A stretch of DNA of 64,000 nucleotides from Bradyrhizobium sp. AS23.2 (GTDB lineage Bacteria > Pseudomonadota > Alphaproteobacteria > Rhizobiales > Xanthobacteraceae), in NCBI RefSeq assembly GCF_001908185.1, contig NZ_LGHM01000061.1, forward strand, positions 27,902 through 91,901, read 5' to 3'. Below are positions 8,606 through 17,266 of the stretch, piece by piece. A program made the position numbers and the translations under genes. Under the pieces are notes generated by a model. That model saw only the letters and a program-made list of their open reading frames with translations, was not told the origin of the DNA and ran no database searches. Within the stretch, counting starts at the first letter, position 1; every line of letters starts with the position of its first letter.

Positions 8606-9832
8606 ATGGGACCGGGTTCCGCGGCAGAAGCACGGGCGGTGGTCGCGAGCGACAGCGCGCTGACGCTGATCCCGACCTTCGTCGTCGTGGCCGTGGACGC
8701 GACCGGCATGGGAATCATCCTGCCGCTCCTGCCGTTCTACTCGCAGCGGCTGGGCGCCACGCCGTTCCTGCTCGGCGCGCTCATCTCGGCCTATGCCGTC
8801 TGCCAGCTTATCGCCGGCCCGGTGGTCGGCATGCTCTCGGACCGCTACGGCCGGCGCAAGGTGTTGGTGGTCAGCCAGATCGGGACGCTTGTCGGATTTG
8901 TCCTGCTTGCGCTTGCCGGCAACCTGACGCTGGTGTTTCTGGCACGCATCATCGACGGCCTGACGTCCGGCAACATCTCGGTCGCGCACGCCTACGCCGC
9001 CGAGCACAGCGCGCCGGCAACGCGCAAGCAGGCGCTCGGCATGACCAGCGGCGCGATCGGAACCGGACTGCTGCTCGGCCCGGCGCTCTCGAGCTTCCTT
9101 GTGCATTATGGCCAGACCGCACCGGTATGGGCCGCCGCCGTGCTCTCGCTGATCAGCATATTGGCGACGATCGCCCTGCTCCCGCCGGACCATCCGGCGT
9201 CCGAGCCGCTTTACCAGCATCGCGTGCCCGAGCCGACGCAGGCCCGCAGCCTGCTCGGCATGCGCTACGCCTGGCGCCTGCTCGGCCTGCTCATCGTGTT
9301 CTTCTTCGTCAACTCGATGTTCCTGTCGCAGATCGGCCTGTTCCTGTCGGCGCGGTTCTCGTGGGACGGCCATCCCTTCGGCGCGCGTGAGCTCGGCTGG
9401 ATGTTCGCCTATGCCGGCTTCATCAACATGGTGGTCCAGGGGCTGCTGATCACGCGCGCAAGTCTCATTGCGTCCGACCGAAACATCGTCATGGCGGCGT
9501 TCGCCTGCATGGGCCTCGGGTTCGCCGGCCTTGCGTCTGGCAACAACATCGGCCTGCTCGCGATCGATCTGACGCTGATCATCGCCGGCACCATGTTCGC
9601 GCGCAGCACGCTGACGGCCGAGCTGTCGCGCAGCACCGCGATCAACCGCCAGGGCATGATCATGGGGCTCAACCAGTCGCTGATGTCAGGCGCGAATATC
9701 AGCGCCCCGCTGGTGAGCGGCGCGCTGATCGGTCATCGGCTGTTCGTCCCGTGGGCGCTGGCGATGGCTGCGATCGCGGCAATCGGCGCTGCGCTGGCCG
9801 GCCAGCTGCTCGACACGCCGCGAATGCGCTAG
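8606..9832 (+). CDS. MFS drug/metabolite efflux transporter (DHA1-like)
   Basis: A 408-residue permease with about 12 predicted membrane helices. GMLSDRYGRRK between helices 2 and 3 is MFS motif A, and GTGLLLGPALSS matches motif C of the drug:H+ antiporter group. It resembles TetA-like DHA1 exporters. GAGGA precedes the ATG. It is divergent from the MarR-FUSC operon, and the shared 91-base control region suggests coordinated expression of two export systems. The substrate is unknown. It ends 10 bases from the convergent binding-protein gene. Confidence 0.88.
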   Translation: MGPGSAAEARAVVASDSALTLIPTFVVVAVDATGMGIILPLLPFYSQRLGATPFLLGALISAYAVCQLIAGPVVGMLSDRYGRRKVLVVSQIGTLVGFVLLALAGNLTLVFLARIIDGLTSGNISVAHAYAAEHSAPATRKQALGMTSGAIGTGLLLGPALSSFLVHYGQTAPVWAAAVLSLISILATIALLPPDHPASEPLYQHRVPEPTQARSLLGMRYAWRLLGLLIVFFFVNSMFLSQIGLFLSARFSWDGHPFGARELGWMFAYAGFINMVVQGLLITRASLIASDRNIVMAAFACMGLGFAGLASGNNIGLLAIDLTLIIAGTMFARSTLTAELSRSTAINRQGMIMGLNQSLMSGANISAPLVSGALIGHRLFVPWALAMAAIAAIGAALAGQLLDTPRMR

Positions 9833-9842
9833 CGCCCTCGCC

Positions 9843-10751
9843 TCAGTTCAACACGTAGACATCAGGATCGGCGCTCGAGCTCGGCTTCCTGAAGGCGTTG
9901 CGCAAGGCCGCCGACATCGGGACGTTGTAGTTGAGGCCGTTTGGCGGCGTCGGCGATTCCAGCCACTTCCTGTAGAGGATCTCGATCTCCGGGCTCGCGT
10001 AGAGCTCTGCCGTCGCGCGATCGGCCAGCGCCTTGAACGGCGCGTCCTCCCGGCGCAGCATGATCCCGTAAGGCTCCGGCTTCGAGAACGTTTCCTCGCT
10101 GATCATGAAAAGCTGCGGCTCCTTCGAGCGCGCGATCGCGACCGCGAGCTGGACGTCGTCGAGCGCGTAGGCCTGGGCTCGGTCGGTTTCCAGCAACAGG
10201 AAGGCCTCAGCCTGGTCCTTGGCCGGCATCACATTGATGCCGAGGTTGCGTTCGGTGTTGACCTTGGCAAGCTGTGTCAGGTTGACCGACCCCGCCACCG
10301 CCGTGACCGATTTGCCTTTGAGATCGTCGATGGTGTTGATCTTTGCGGCCTTCTTGGCGGCAAATCGCGTCGCGCTGAGGAAGTGCGTGTTGGTGAAGGC
10401 GACCTGCTTCTGGCGGTCGGCACTGTTTGTCGTCGCCGAACAGTGCAAATCGAGTGTGCCGTTGACCATCAGCGGAATCCGGTTCGACGAGGTCACGGCG
10501 ACATAGTCGACGGCGATGTCGGGAATGCCGAGCTGCTTCTTCACGGCGTCCACGATCTTGAGGCAGATGTCCATGGCAAAGCCGACCGGCTTCTGGTTGC
10601 CGTCGAGATAGCTGAAGGGAACGGACGCCTCCTGATAACCCAGCGTGATCTTCTTCGTCTCCTTGACCTTCTGGAGCGTACCCGAGAGGTCTTCGGCGGA
10701 CGCTGCGCCCGCAAGACATGTCAGGGCCAGGATAACGGTGGGAAGACGCAT
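9843..10751 (-). CDS. Amino-acid ABC transporter substrate-binding protein (GltI-like)
   Basis: A 302-residue periplasmic binding protein of the SBP_bac_3 family. The signal peptide is cleaved near AGAASA-EDL, and the start ATG at 10751 has GAGGAG upstream. ITLGYQEASVPFSYLD, GFAMDICLKIVDAV, VNGTLDLHCSATTNSADRQK and SVTAVAGSVNLTQLAKV are standard glutamate/aspartate-binding protein segments. No permease or ATPase of the polar amino-acid type lies beside it, so it is either an orphan or uses a transporter encoded elsewhere. It is divergent from the Liv cluster. Confidence 0.88.
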   Translation of the reverse strand: MRLPTVILALTCLAGAASAEDLSGTLQKVKETKKITLGYQEASVPFSYLDGNQKPVGFAMDICLKIVDAVKKQLGIPDIAVDYVAVTSSNRIPLMVNGTLDLHCSATTNSADRQKQVAFTNTHFLSATRFAAKKAAKINTIDDLKGKSVTAVAGSVNLTQLAKVNTERNLGINVMPAKDQAEAFLLLETDRAQAYALDDVQLAVAIARSKEPQLFMISEETFSKPEPYGIMLRREDAPFKALADRATAELYASPEIEILYRKWLESPTPPNGLNYNVPMSAALRNAFRKPSSSADPDVYVLN

Positions 10752-11098
10752 CGGCAGCTCCTCAAGGGGGTCATCGGCCGCACCTGTCGGGCGCGACCGT
10801 GGAAGGTGATAGCCCAGCGCCGGGACTGTCACCAGACGATGTTCCGTCTATCAGCTATCGCGCTTTTATATGTACCGCTGCGGGAGGCGATGTCATGCGG
10901 TGCCGTCAGGGTTGAGAGCGACGCGGTCTGAACACCTCAGGGCAAACGACCAGTCAACACAAGTTTTCGCATCGGGCCCGCCATACCCTCGCCTTGCGAG
11001 GCCGCCTGTCTCCTGCGATTTGATTCCAAATCAATTGCCGCGAGCGCTGCCCCGCCAAAAAGTACCGTTTGCCGCAAATGCGACCGGGACAACAAGGG
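10752..11098. promoter_or_regulatory. Divergent control region with dyad at 11017-11032
   Basis: About 350 bases between the GltI-like gene and the Liv transporter cluster. The clearest structure is the inverted repeat GATTTG-ATTC-CAAATC at 11017-11032, placed 66 bases before the likely start of the first ATPase gene, where an operator could act. It may be the site of the GntR regulator at 15,864, but that is only inferred. I see no gene here. Confidence 0.4.
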
Positions 11099-11905
11099 AT
11101 GGACGGCCGGGTGGCAAGTTCCGGGGAAACGGGTCGCGGCGCGAGCGAGGTCCTGCGCGTCGAGGGGCTAACCGTGCAGTATGGCGCGCTCGTCGCCCTG
11201 CGCGACGTGAGCTGGTCCGTCCACAGCGACGAGATCCTCGGCATCATCGGCCCGAACGGCGCCGGCAAGAGCAGTTGCTTCGCCGCGGTCACCAATGCCG
11301 TCACCCATCGCGGCCGGACCTTCCTCGACAACAGCGACGTCTCGGCGCTCAGGACTTTCGACCTGGCTGGCCGCGGCCTGCGCCGCACCTTTCAGCAGAA
11401 CTCGTTCTTCGGCGAGCTGACCGTCCTGCAAAACGCGGTTTCGGCCATCTTCCGCGACTTCTCGACCAATCTGGCGACGTCGCTGTTCGCGCCCTGGCGA
11501 GAGGCCACCACTCGCCGCGCGGCCGAGACGGCGGCCGCACAGTTGCTCGATTTCTTCGGGATCGCCCGGCAGTATCACGACCAGCTCCCGGGCGACATTC
11601 CCTACGGCGTACAACGACTCCTGTCGGTCGCGCTGGCCTACGGAACGGGTGCAAAAGTGCTCCTGCTCGATGAACCCGCGGCCGGCCTCAGTGGTGGTGA
11701 CATGAAGAAGCTCGCCGATGTCCTGATCGGCCTGCGCAAGCGCAAGCTCGCTCTGGTCGTCATCGAGCATCACATGGACCTCATCATGTCGATTGCCGAC
11801 CGCATCGTGATGATCGACCAGGGCGCGATGCTGGCAACGGGAACGCCGGCCGACATTCAGCGCGATCCCCGCGTGCGGGAAGCCTATCTGGGGCGCGACG
11901 AATGA
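11099..11905 (+). CDS. Liv-type ABC transporter ATPase (LivG-like), first system
   Basis: A 268-residue ATP-binding subunit from this start. Walker A is GPNGAGKSS, the signature region is DIPYGVQRLLSVALAYGTG (the LivG form, lacking the classical LSGGQ), Walker B is VLLLDEPAAGLS, and the switch His is in VVIEHHMDLIM. It overlaps the next ATPase gene by 4 bases. Starts at 11078 (ATG) or 11069 (TTG) would add a few residues; 11099 is chosen because GGGAC lies upstream, but the choice is uncertain. It belongs to a complete five-gene importer with the genes to 15,636. Confidence 0.85.
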   Translation: MDGRVASSGETGRGASEVLRVEGLTVQYGALVALRDVSWSVHSDEILGIIGPNGAGKSSCFAAVTNAVTHRGRTFLDNSDVSALRTFDLAGRGLRRTFQQNSFFGELTVLQNAVSAIFRDFSTNLATSLFAPWREATTRRAAETAAAQLLDFFGIARQYHDQLPGDIPYGVQRLLSVALAYGTGAKVLLLDEPAAGLSGGDMKKLADVLIGLRKRKLALVVIEHHMDLIMSIADRIVMIDQGAMLATGTPADIQRDPRVREAYLGRDE

Positions 11906-12645
11906 GCGGGGTGCTCCAAAGCGACAATCTCTCCGTGCGCTATGCCGGCAATGTCGCGGTATCAGGCGTCAATATTGCCGTGCCCGCGGGCCGGATGGTC
12001 GGCCTGGTCGGCGCGAATGGCGCCGGCAAGACCACGCTCGTCAACGCGCTCGCGGGCTGGTCGCGCGGCCGCGCCGTCGTCACCGGCTCCGTTCAGCTCG
12101 AGGGATCCAGCATCGAGAAGCTCGCCGCCCATGAACGGGTGGCACGCGGTCTCACGCTGGTGCCCGAAGGCAAGAACATCTTCGCCGAACTGACCGTCGA
12201 CGAGAACCTGGCGCTGGTGCGGCCGCCTGCGGACACGACCGGGCGGCACACCTTCACCATGCCGGAGGTTTTCGACTTCTTTCCCCGGCTTGCCGAGCGC
12301 CGCTCGCACAAGGGCGCAGCCCTGTCCGGCGGCGAGCGGCAGATGCTCGCGGTCGGGCGTGCCCTGCTCGCCGGTCCGCGCGTGCTGATGCTCGACGAAC
12401 CCTCTGCAGGCCTCGCGCCCCGGCTGATCACCGATCTTCTGTCCCGGATCCGTCTGCTGGTCGACCGCGGCCTGCCGGTGCTGCTCGTCGAGCAGAACGT
12501 GAAGGCGGCGCTGAAAGTCGTCGACCACCTCTATCTGCTCGAACGCGGCCGCATCGTCGGCGAAGGGCCGGCCGACATCATGGCCGCCGACCACCGCATC
12601 ATCGAGGCCTATCTCGGCACCATCGCGGATGGAGCGCCGTCGTGA
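11902..12645 (+). CDS. Liv-type ABC transporter ATPase (LivF-like), first system
   Basis: A 247-residue ATP-binding subunit. Walker A is GANGAGKTT, the LivF-type segment TLVPEGKNIFAELTVDENL follows, then signature LSGGERQMLAVGRAL, Walker B VLMLDEPSAGLAP and switch region VLLVEQNVKAAL. It overlaps the LivG-like gene upstream (ATGA) and the permease gene downstream (GTGA), so expression is tightly coupled. LivF and LivG together energise a heterodimeric permease. Confidence 0.9.
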   Translation: MSGVLQSDNLSVRYAGNVAVSGVNIAVPAGRMVGLVGANGAGKTTLVNALAGWSRGRAVVTGSVQLEGSSIEKLAAHERVARGLTLVPEGKNIFAELTVDENLALVRPPADTTGRHTFTMPEVFDFFPRLAERRSHKGAALSGGERQMLAVGRALLAGPRVLMLDEPSAGLAPRLITDLLSRIRLLVDRGLPVLLVEQNVKAALKVVDHLYLLERGRIVGEGPADIMAADHRIIEAYLGTIADGAPS

Positions 12646-13496
12646 ACATCGCGCAGCAGATCATCAACGGGATTGTCCTCGGATCGGGCTATGCCTGCAT
12701 CGCCCTCGGATGGACCATCCTGCTCGGCGTCGCCCGCCTGGTGAATTTTGCTCACGGCCAGCTCTACATGCTCGGGGCGTTCGTCACCTGGTACGCCATC
12801 ACCAAGGTGGGCCTGCCCTACCCGCTCGCCATCGTCGTGGCGATCATCGTGCTGGGCGCCATCGGCCTCTTGATGCAAAGCGCCATGATGCGCCTGGTCA
12901 TGACGCAGAACCTGACCAGCCTCATGATCGTGACGCTCGGGCTCGGTTACGTCCTGCAAGGTGGCAGCGCCCTCATCTTCGGCGGCAATCCGCAGACGCT
13001 GCCCGGGACATTGGCGAGGGCCAAGGTGGACATCGGCCCGCTCTGGTTCACCTGGCAGGACGTGCTGGTGCTGGTCGTCACGCTCGCCCTCTACGGCGCG
13101 GTCTGGCTGTTCACGCAGCGCACCCGGTTCGGCTCGGTCATTCGTGCCGTTGCCGAGGACCCGAAGCTCGCAGAGCTCTTCGGCATCAACGCCAAAATCG
13201 TCTATTTGCTCGTCTTCATGTTTGAATGCTCAGCGGTCGCGCTCGGCGCGGCGCTGGTTGCGCCCCGCTCGCCAATCCTGACCAGCATGGGTTTTAACGA
13301 GGTCATCATGACCTTCGTCGTGGTCGTGCTCGGCGGCATCGGCTCGATCGGAGGCGCGCTCCTCGCGGGCCTCGGGCTCGGGCTGTTCACGGCCTTCTTC
13401 GGCGCGTTCGTCGCGCAGGCCTATACCACGGCGGCGGCCTTTGCGCTTCTGCTGGCGCTGCTCGTTATCCGTCCGGCGGGGCTCGCGACCAAATGA
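12642..13496 (+). CDS. Liv-type ABC transporter permease (LivH-like), first system
   Basis: A 284-residue inner-membrane permease with GTG start overlapping the previous stop. RLVNFAHGQLYMLGAF is the conserved LivH segment near residue 30, and RTRFGSVIRAVAEDPKLAELFGIN is the cytoplasmic coupling loop contacting the ATPases. About eight membrane helices are predicted. It overlaps the LivM-like gene by 4 bases. Confidence 0.9.
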   Translation: MNIAQQIINGIVLGSGYACIALGWTILLGVARLVNFAHGQLYMLGAFVTWYAITKVGLPYPLAIVVAIIVLGAIGLLMQSAMMRLVMTQNLTSLMIVTLGLGYVLQGGSALIFGGNPQTLPGTLARAKVDIGPLWFTWQDVLVLVVTLALYGAVWLFTQRTRFGSVIRAVAEDPKLAELFGINAKIVYLLVFMFECSAVALGAALVAPRSPILTSMGFNEVIMTFVVVVLGGIGSIGGALLAGLGLGLFTAFFGAFVAQAYTTAAAFALLLALLVIRPAGLATK

Positions 13497-14473
13497 CTGC
13501 AATTGAGTCCCAGCAATCAAGCTCGATCCCTTTCCTCCGTGCAGCGGCGGTTGCGGCCTTTGTCGTCATCGGCTTCATGCTCCCGCGCCTGCTCGGCGGC
13601 ACATCGGTGGCCTATTCGACCCTGACCACGATCGCGATCTTCGCGGTGATGTGCTACGGCGCGGACATTGTGCTATCCTATCTGGGCGAGGTCAGTCTCG
13701 GCCATACCGTGTTCTGGGCGATCGGCGGCTATGCGGCCGCAAACCTCTCGGTCAAATACGGCCTGAACGGCTGGGCGACGGCGGCCGCAACGATTGCGCT
13801 GTGCCTTGCAGCTGCGGCCTTTCTCGGCGCCGTCACCTTGCGAACCCGCGAGTTCGTGTTCTCGCTCGTGACCTATGCTGCCGCCGTCGTTGCCTATGAG
13901 ATCGCCTTCAACTGGGACGCCGTCGGCGGCTCCGACGGAATCGTCGGCATTCCTCCGCTGAAGCTTCCATTGCTCCTCACCACGTTCTCCGGGGCGATGC
14001 AGGAGGACCTCTGGCCGATCGCCTTCGCCCTGCTGCTTCTCACCCTCGCCTTCATCGCGCGCTTCCGCCGCTCCCGGCTCGGGACCACCGCGCTGATGGT
14101 GCAGATGAACCCGGCGCTGGCCGCGAGCCTCGGCGTCGATCCGCGCCGGATCAGGCTCGCCGTGTTCGTGATCTCGGCACCGATCACCGGCCTTGCGGGC
14201 TGGCTCTACGCCTATCAGCGCGCCTATGTCGGCCCCGACATGTTCGAATCCTACTTCCTGGTGATGATGCTTACGGCCATCGTGCTGGTCGGGCGCCGCG
14301 TCCTGCTTGGACCGTTGATCGGCACAGCCCTCCTGATCGCCCAGCAGAATTTGCTGTCGCTTGGCGGCGACTGGAACAAGATCGTGCTGGGATCGGTGCT
14401 GGCGCTGGTCCTGATCTTCTGGCCCGCCGGCCTCGTGGGCCTGTACCGCCGTATCACCAAGAAAACGTCCTGA
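13493..14473 (+). CDS. Liv-type ABC transporter permease (LivM-like), first system
   Basis: A 326-residue permease with YLGEVSLGHTVFWAIGGYAA, the LivM counterpart of the LivH NFAHG segment, and SRLGTTALMVQMNPALAASLGVD as coupling loop. About nine or ten membrane helices. It pairs with the LivH-like protein. The binding-protein gene starts 23 bases later after a strong GGGAGG site. Confidence 0.9.
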   Translation: MTAIESQQSSSIPFLRAAAVAAFVVIGFMLPRLLGGTSVAYSTLTTIAIFAVMCYGADIVLSYLGEVSLGHTVFWAIGGYAAANLSVKYGLNGWATAAATIALCLAAAAFLGAVTLRTREFVFSLVTYAAAVVAYEIAFNWDAVGGSDGIVGIPPLKLPLLLTTFSGAMQEDLWPIAFALLLLTLAFIARFRRSRLGTTALMVQMNPALAASLGVDPRRIRLAVFVISAPITGLAGWLYAYQRAYVGPDMFESYFLVMMLTAIVLVGRRVLLGPLIGTALLIAQQNLLSLGGDWNKIVLGSVLALVLIFWPAGLVGLYRRITKKTS

Positions 14474-14496
14474 AGACAAATATTGGGAGGAAGCGC

Positions 14497-15636
14497 ATGC
14501 ACAAGACGAAACTGGCTCTCGCGCTGCTGTTGGGGCTCGCAACCGTGCCGGCCATGGCACAGGACATCAAGGTCGGTACCATCTTTCCACTGAGCGGCGG
14601 CGCCGGTCCGGACGGCCAGACCGTTACCAATGCCGTCAAGCTCATCGTCCAGCAGATCAACGACAAGGGCGGCCTGCTTGGCCGCAAGCTCACGGTGATC
14701 TCCAAGGACGACGAGAGCACGCCCGCGGTCGGCGTCAGCCGTGCCAACGAGATGATCGCCGAGAAGGCCGATCTCGTCATCGAAGGCTGGAATTCCCCGG
14801 TCACGCTCGCCATGCAACCGATTCTGGCGCGCGGCGGCGTTCTGGACATCACCGCGGTCTCGAAATCGGACCTGATCCTCAGCGGCGAGACAAACCCTTA
14901 CGCGATCCGAATCAACAGCTCGAACGGCTTTGATGCCGGCGTGATCGCCAAATATGTCGTCGAGACGATGAAGGCGAAGAAGGTTGCCTTCCTGACCCAG
15001 AACGACGTCTACGGCAACGGCTTCCAGACCGCGGTCGAAGCCGAGTTCAAGAAGCTGAATTTCTCCGGCGAAGTCGTCATGACCGAGAAGTTCGCATTCA
15101 AGGACACCGATTTCCGGGTGCAGCTCACCAATCTCAAGGGCGCCAATGCCGACGCCATTATCGTCACCAACTCCTCGAACTCCTCAGGGCTCCCGGCGAT
15201 GGTCGAGCAGTATCGCCAGGCCGACATCAAATCGACCTTCGTCGGCGCCGTCGGCATCATGCTCAGCACGGTGTTCAAGGTGGCCGGCGATGCCAATAAC
15301 GGCGTGATCTCGGCCGACATCTTTTTCCCCGACCTGCCCCCGTTCACGACCCAGCCGGAAAGCACGTCGTTCGTGGCCGCCTACAAGAAGGCCTATGGCG
15401 CCGATCCCGACAAGAGCGCGGCGCTTGGCGCGGCTGCCGTGCAGGTCTGGGCGCGCGCGGTCGAAGCGACCAAGTCGCTCGATCGCAAGACGGTGGCGGA
15501 AGCGATCCGCGGCAAGGCCGTCAAGGGCACCGTGTTCGGGGATGTCCAGTTCCTGCCGAACGGACAGATGCAGCCGCGCTACGTCGTCTTCAAGGTGGTC
15601 GACGGCAAGAACGCCAAGCTTGAGGCACTGCAGTAG
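14497..15636 (+). CDS. Liv-type periplasmic binding protein, first system
   Basis: A 379-residue peripheral-type I binding protein: signal peptide ending ATVPAMA-QDIKVG, then TIFPLSGGAGPDGQTVTNAV, INDKGGLLGRKLTVISKDDES and KKVAFLTQNDVYGNGF, all typical of LivK-like proteins. Proteins of this group bind amino acids, amides, urea, aromatic acids or purine-like compounds, so leucine specificity must not be assumed. The neighbouring amidohydrolases point to a nitrogen-containing ligand. Confidence 0.88.
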   Translation: MHKTKLALALLLGLATVPAMAQDIKVGTIFPLSGGAGPDGQTVTNAVKLIVQQINDKGGLLGRKLTVISKDDESTPAVGVSRANEMIAEKADLVIEGWNSPVTLAMQPILARGGVLDITAVSKSDLILSGETNPYAIRINSSNGFDAGVIAKYVVETMKAKKVAFLTQNDVYGNGFQTAVEAEFKKLNFSGEVVMTEKFAFKDTDFRVQLTNLKGANADAIIVTNSSNSSGLPAMVEQYRQADIKSTFVGAVGIMLSTVFKVAGDANNGVISADIFFPDLPPFTTQPESTSFVAAYKKAYGADPDKSAALGAAAVQVWARAVEATKSLDRKTVAEAIRGKAVKGTVFGDVQFLPNGQMQPRYVVFKVVDGKNAKLEALQ

Positions 15637-15863
15637 CGGTCGCCAACTCTCTCAGAGCTTCTCGCTTGGGGGGCGTCCGCCTGCTCTGCAGACGGGCGCT
15701 CTTTCGCATCTCGCGCTGTTCGCAAGCGATCTGCTGCTCGAACCAACCCGTAAGGCGCCCCGACAGCGGCTGCCACATCCGCTGAAAGTGCATGCAATTG
15801 GACCGTTTGATCGGCGAAGGGTTGTGCTAAAGAGACACTTCGATCCATCCTGAGGATTCGCCG

Positions 15864-16619
15864 ATGGCGGCGCGCCCCACCAGCAAGACTTCCAAATCGT
15901 CAGACAAGGTCAGCGTGATCTGCCGCGCGCTGCGGCGCGCGGTCATCGAGCAGGCGCTCGAGCCCGGCGCAAAGCTGCCCGAGGATGCCCTGGGCGAACG
16001 TTTCGGCGTTAGCCGCACCATTGCCCGCCACGCGCTGGGGCAATTGGCAGGGGAAGGCCTGGTCGAGCTGCGCCGCAACCGGATCGCGGTGGTGGCGACC
16101 CCAAGCTGGCAGGAGGCGCGCGATGCCTTTGATATCCGTATCGAGCTCGAGCGGCTCGTGGTCCGTCAGCTCGCGGGCAAGCTGACCAAGAGCCAGATCG
16201 CCGAACTGAACGCCCATGTCGACGCCGAGCACCGCGCGCGCGGCGGCACGGATGCGGTTTCGATCCGCCTCGCTACCGAATTCCATATCCTGCTCGCGCA
16301 CATGACGAACAGCCCGATCCTTGTGCGCTATGTCAGCGAGGTCGCCTATCGCTGCTGCCTGACGCTGTCGCTCTACAGCCGGCCGCATTCGAGCGAATGC
16401 GCCATCAGCGAGCACCGCGCCATCATCGCCGCACTCGCCAAGGGCGACGAAGCCAAGGTGACGGAGTTGATGCGCCATCACCTCGATTCCGTGGCCAATC
16501 GCGCACTGGTGGCCCCTGTCCCGCAGCGCGGCCGCGATCTCCTCGATATCCTGGCGCCCTATGCCGACGCGGTGACGGGCGACCGCGTCGTCAAGCTGCC
16601 GAGGGCGGCCCGGCGCTAA
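15864..16619 (+). CDS. GntR-family regulator with FCD ligand domain
   Basis: A 251-residue regulator. Residues 15-75 form the winged helix (PEDALGERFGVSRTIARHALGQLAGEGLVELRRN). The rest is the helical FCD domain, with FDIRIELERLVVRQLAG, an EFHILLAHMTNSPIL segment and the metal/ligand His pair in ISEHRAIIAALAKGD and HHLDSVAN. FCD regulators sense small organic acids. The GAGGA before the ATG supports the start. It follows the Liv transporter in the same direction and precedes the amidohydrolases, so it likely controls that cluster. Confidence 0.88.
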   Translation: MAARPTSKTSKSSDKVSVICRALRRAVIEQALEPGAKLPEDALGERFGVSRTIARHALGQLAGEGLVELRRNRIAVVATPSWQEARDAFDIRIELERLVVRQLAGKLTKSQIAELNAHVDAEHRARGGTDAVSIRLATEFHILLAHMTNSPILVRYVSEVAYRCCLTLSLYSRPHSSECAISEHRAIIAALAKGDEAKVTELMRHHLDSVANRALVAPVPQRGRDLLDILAPYADAVTGDRVVKLPRAARR

Positions 16620-16642
16620 AGCGCAATGAATTGCGCTTTAGC
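16615..16642. repeat. Perfect palindrome with GCTAAAGCGCAAT arms
   Basis: GCTAAAGCGCAAT and ATTGCGCTTTAGC pair with a 2-base centre, and the stop codon of the GntR gene lies within the left arm. It is a plausible terminator for GntR and the first of two adjacent palindromic elements here. Confidence 0.65.
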
Positions 16643-16651
16643 TTCTTATTT

Positions 16652-16700
16652 GCGCATGATCTTGTCGGAAAACCGCTGCACACTTTTCCGGATCATGCGC
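16652..16700. repeat. Palindromic intergenic repeat (GCGCATGATC...GATCATGCGC)
   Basis: Outer arms GCGCATGATC/GATCATGCGC and inner arms CGGAAAA/TTTTCCG surround accgctgcacac. I recognise this as a repeat very common between genes in Bradyrhizobium and relatives. A decayed version lies at 41,509-41,556 and a fragment at about 59,398. It ends at the 3' end of the NTF2-like gene. Confidence 0.75.
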
Positions 16701-16701
16701 G

Positions 16702-17118
16702 TTAGGCTTCGATGCCGCGCTGAACCAGTATGCGCTCGGCGCTGTCGTTCCAGACGTCCATCTTCACGATCTGGCCGCCCGTCACGACGAAGCGGTCGAC
16801 ATAGCGATTGCCCTCGAACGGCGTGCCGTCCATCCACTCGCCATAGAGCGAGCCGACGCTGTAGACGACGGTCTCGTCCACGCCCGGGCAGACGTCGAAC
16901 CGGTCCATCTTCTTCTTGACCCAGCGATAGCGCTTCGCATTGAAGCCCGTCGGGCCGCGCGGATGGTCGAACTCGCGCCCGCCGGTAAACGTGATCACCG
17001 TGCCAGGCATCATATAGGCCGCGGCGGCGTCGGGATCGGGTATCATCGAGGCCGTCAGATAGGCCTCCACGATCTCTGCGTCGGTCATCGGGGCTTCGGC
17101 TTTTGCGGGAGCGGACAT
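16702..17118 (-). CDS. NTF2/SnoaL-like small protein
   Basis: A 138-residue protein with the cone-shaped NTF2 pattern: an N-terminal helix region (DAEIVEAYLTASMIPDPDAAAAYM), then strands containing FTGGREFDHPRG, ETVVYSVGSLYGEWMDGTPFEGNRYVDRF and GGQIVKMDVWNDSAE. The ATG at 17118 follows GGAGAACC and is preferred to a longer frame. Family members are isomerases, hydrolases or ligand-binding proteins, so no reaction can be named. It is divergent from the amidohydrolase genes and probably shares their regulation. Confidence 0.8.
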   Translation of the reverse strand: MSAPAKAEAPMTDAEIVEAYLTASMIPDPDAAAAYMMPGTVITFTGGREFDHPRGPTGFNAKRYRWVKKKMDRFDVCPGVDETVVYSVGSLYGEWMDGTPFEGNRYVDRFVVTGGQIVKMDVWNDSAERILVQRGIEA

Positions 17119-17161
17119 TGCGGGTTCTCCGGGGCGTGGATATTCTACAATTCCTTCCCGG

Positions 17162-17175
17162 AAGTGTATGCACTT
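17162..17175. promoter_or_regulatory. Candidate operator AAGTG-TATG-CACTT
   Basis: A 14-base dyad in the 148-base gap between the NTF2-like gene (minus) and the first amidohydrolase (plus). The arms are perfect and the position suits control of both genes, possibly by the adjacent GntR regulator. Evidence is symmetry and place only. Confidence 0.4.
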
Positions 17176-17266
17176 TGTTTGAACAATCTTGTGATTTTTC
17201 TGCACACATTTTTGTGCTGCCAGCTCTCGCCGCTTCCGCTAGGCTGTTACAACTGAACCCGACGCC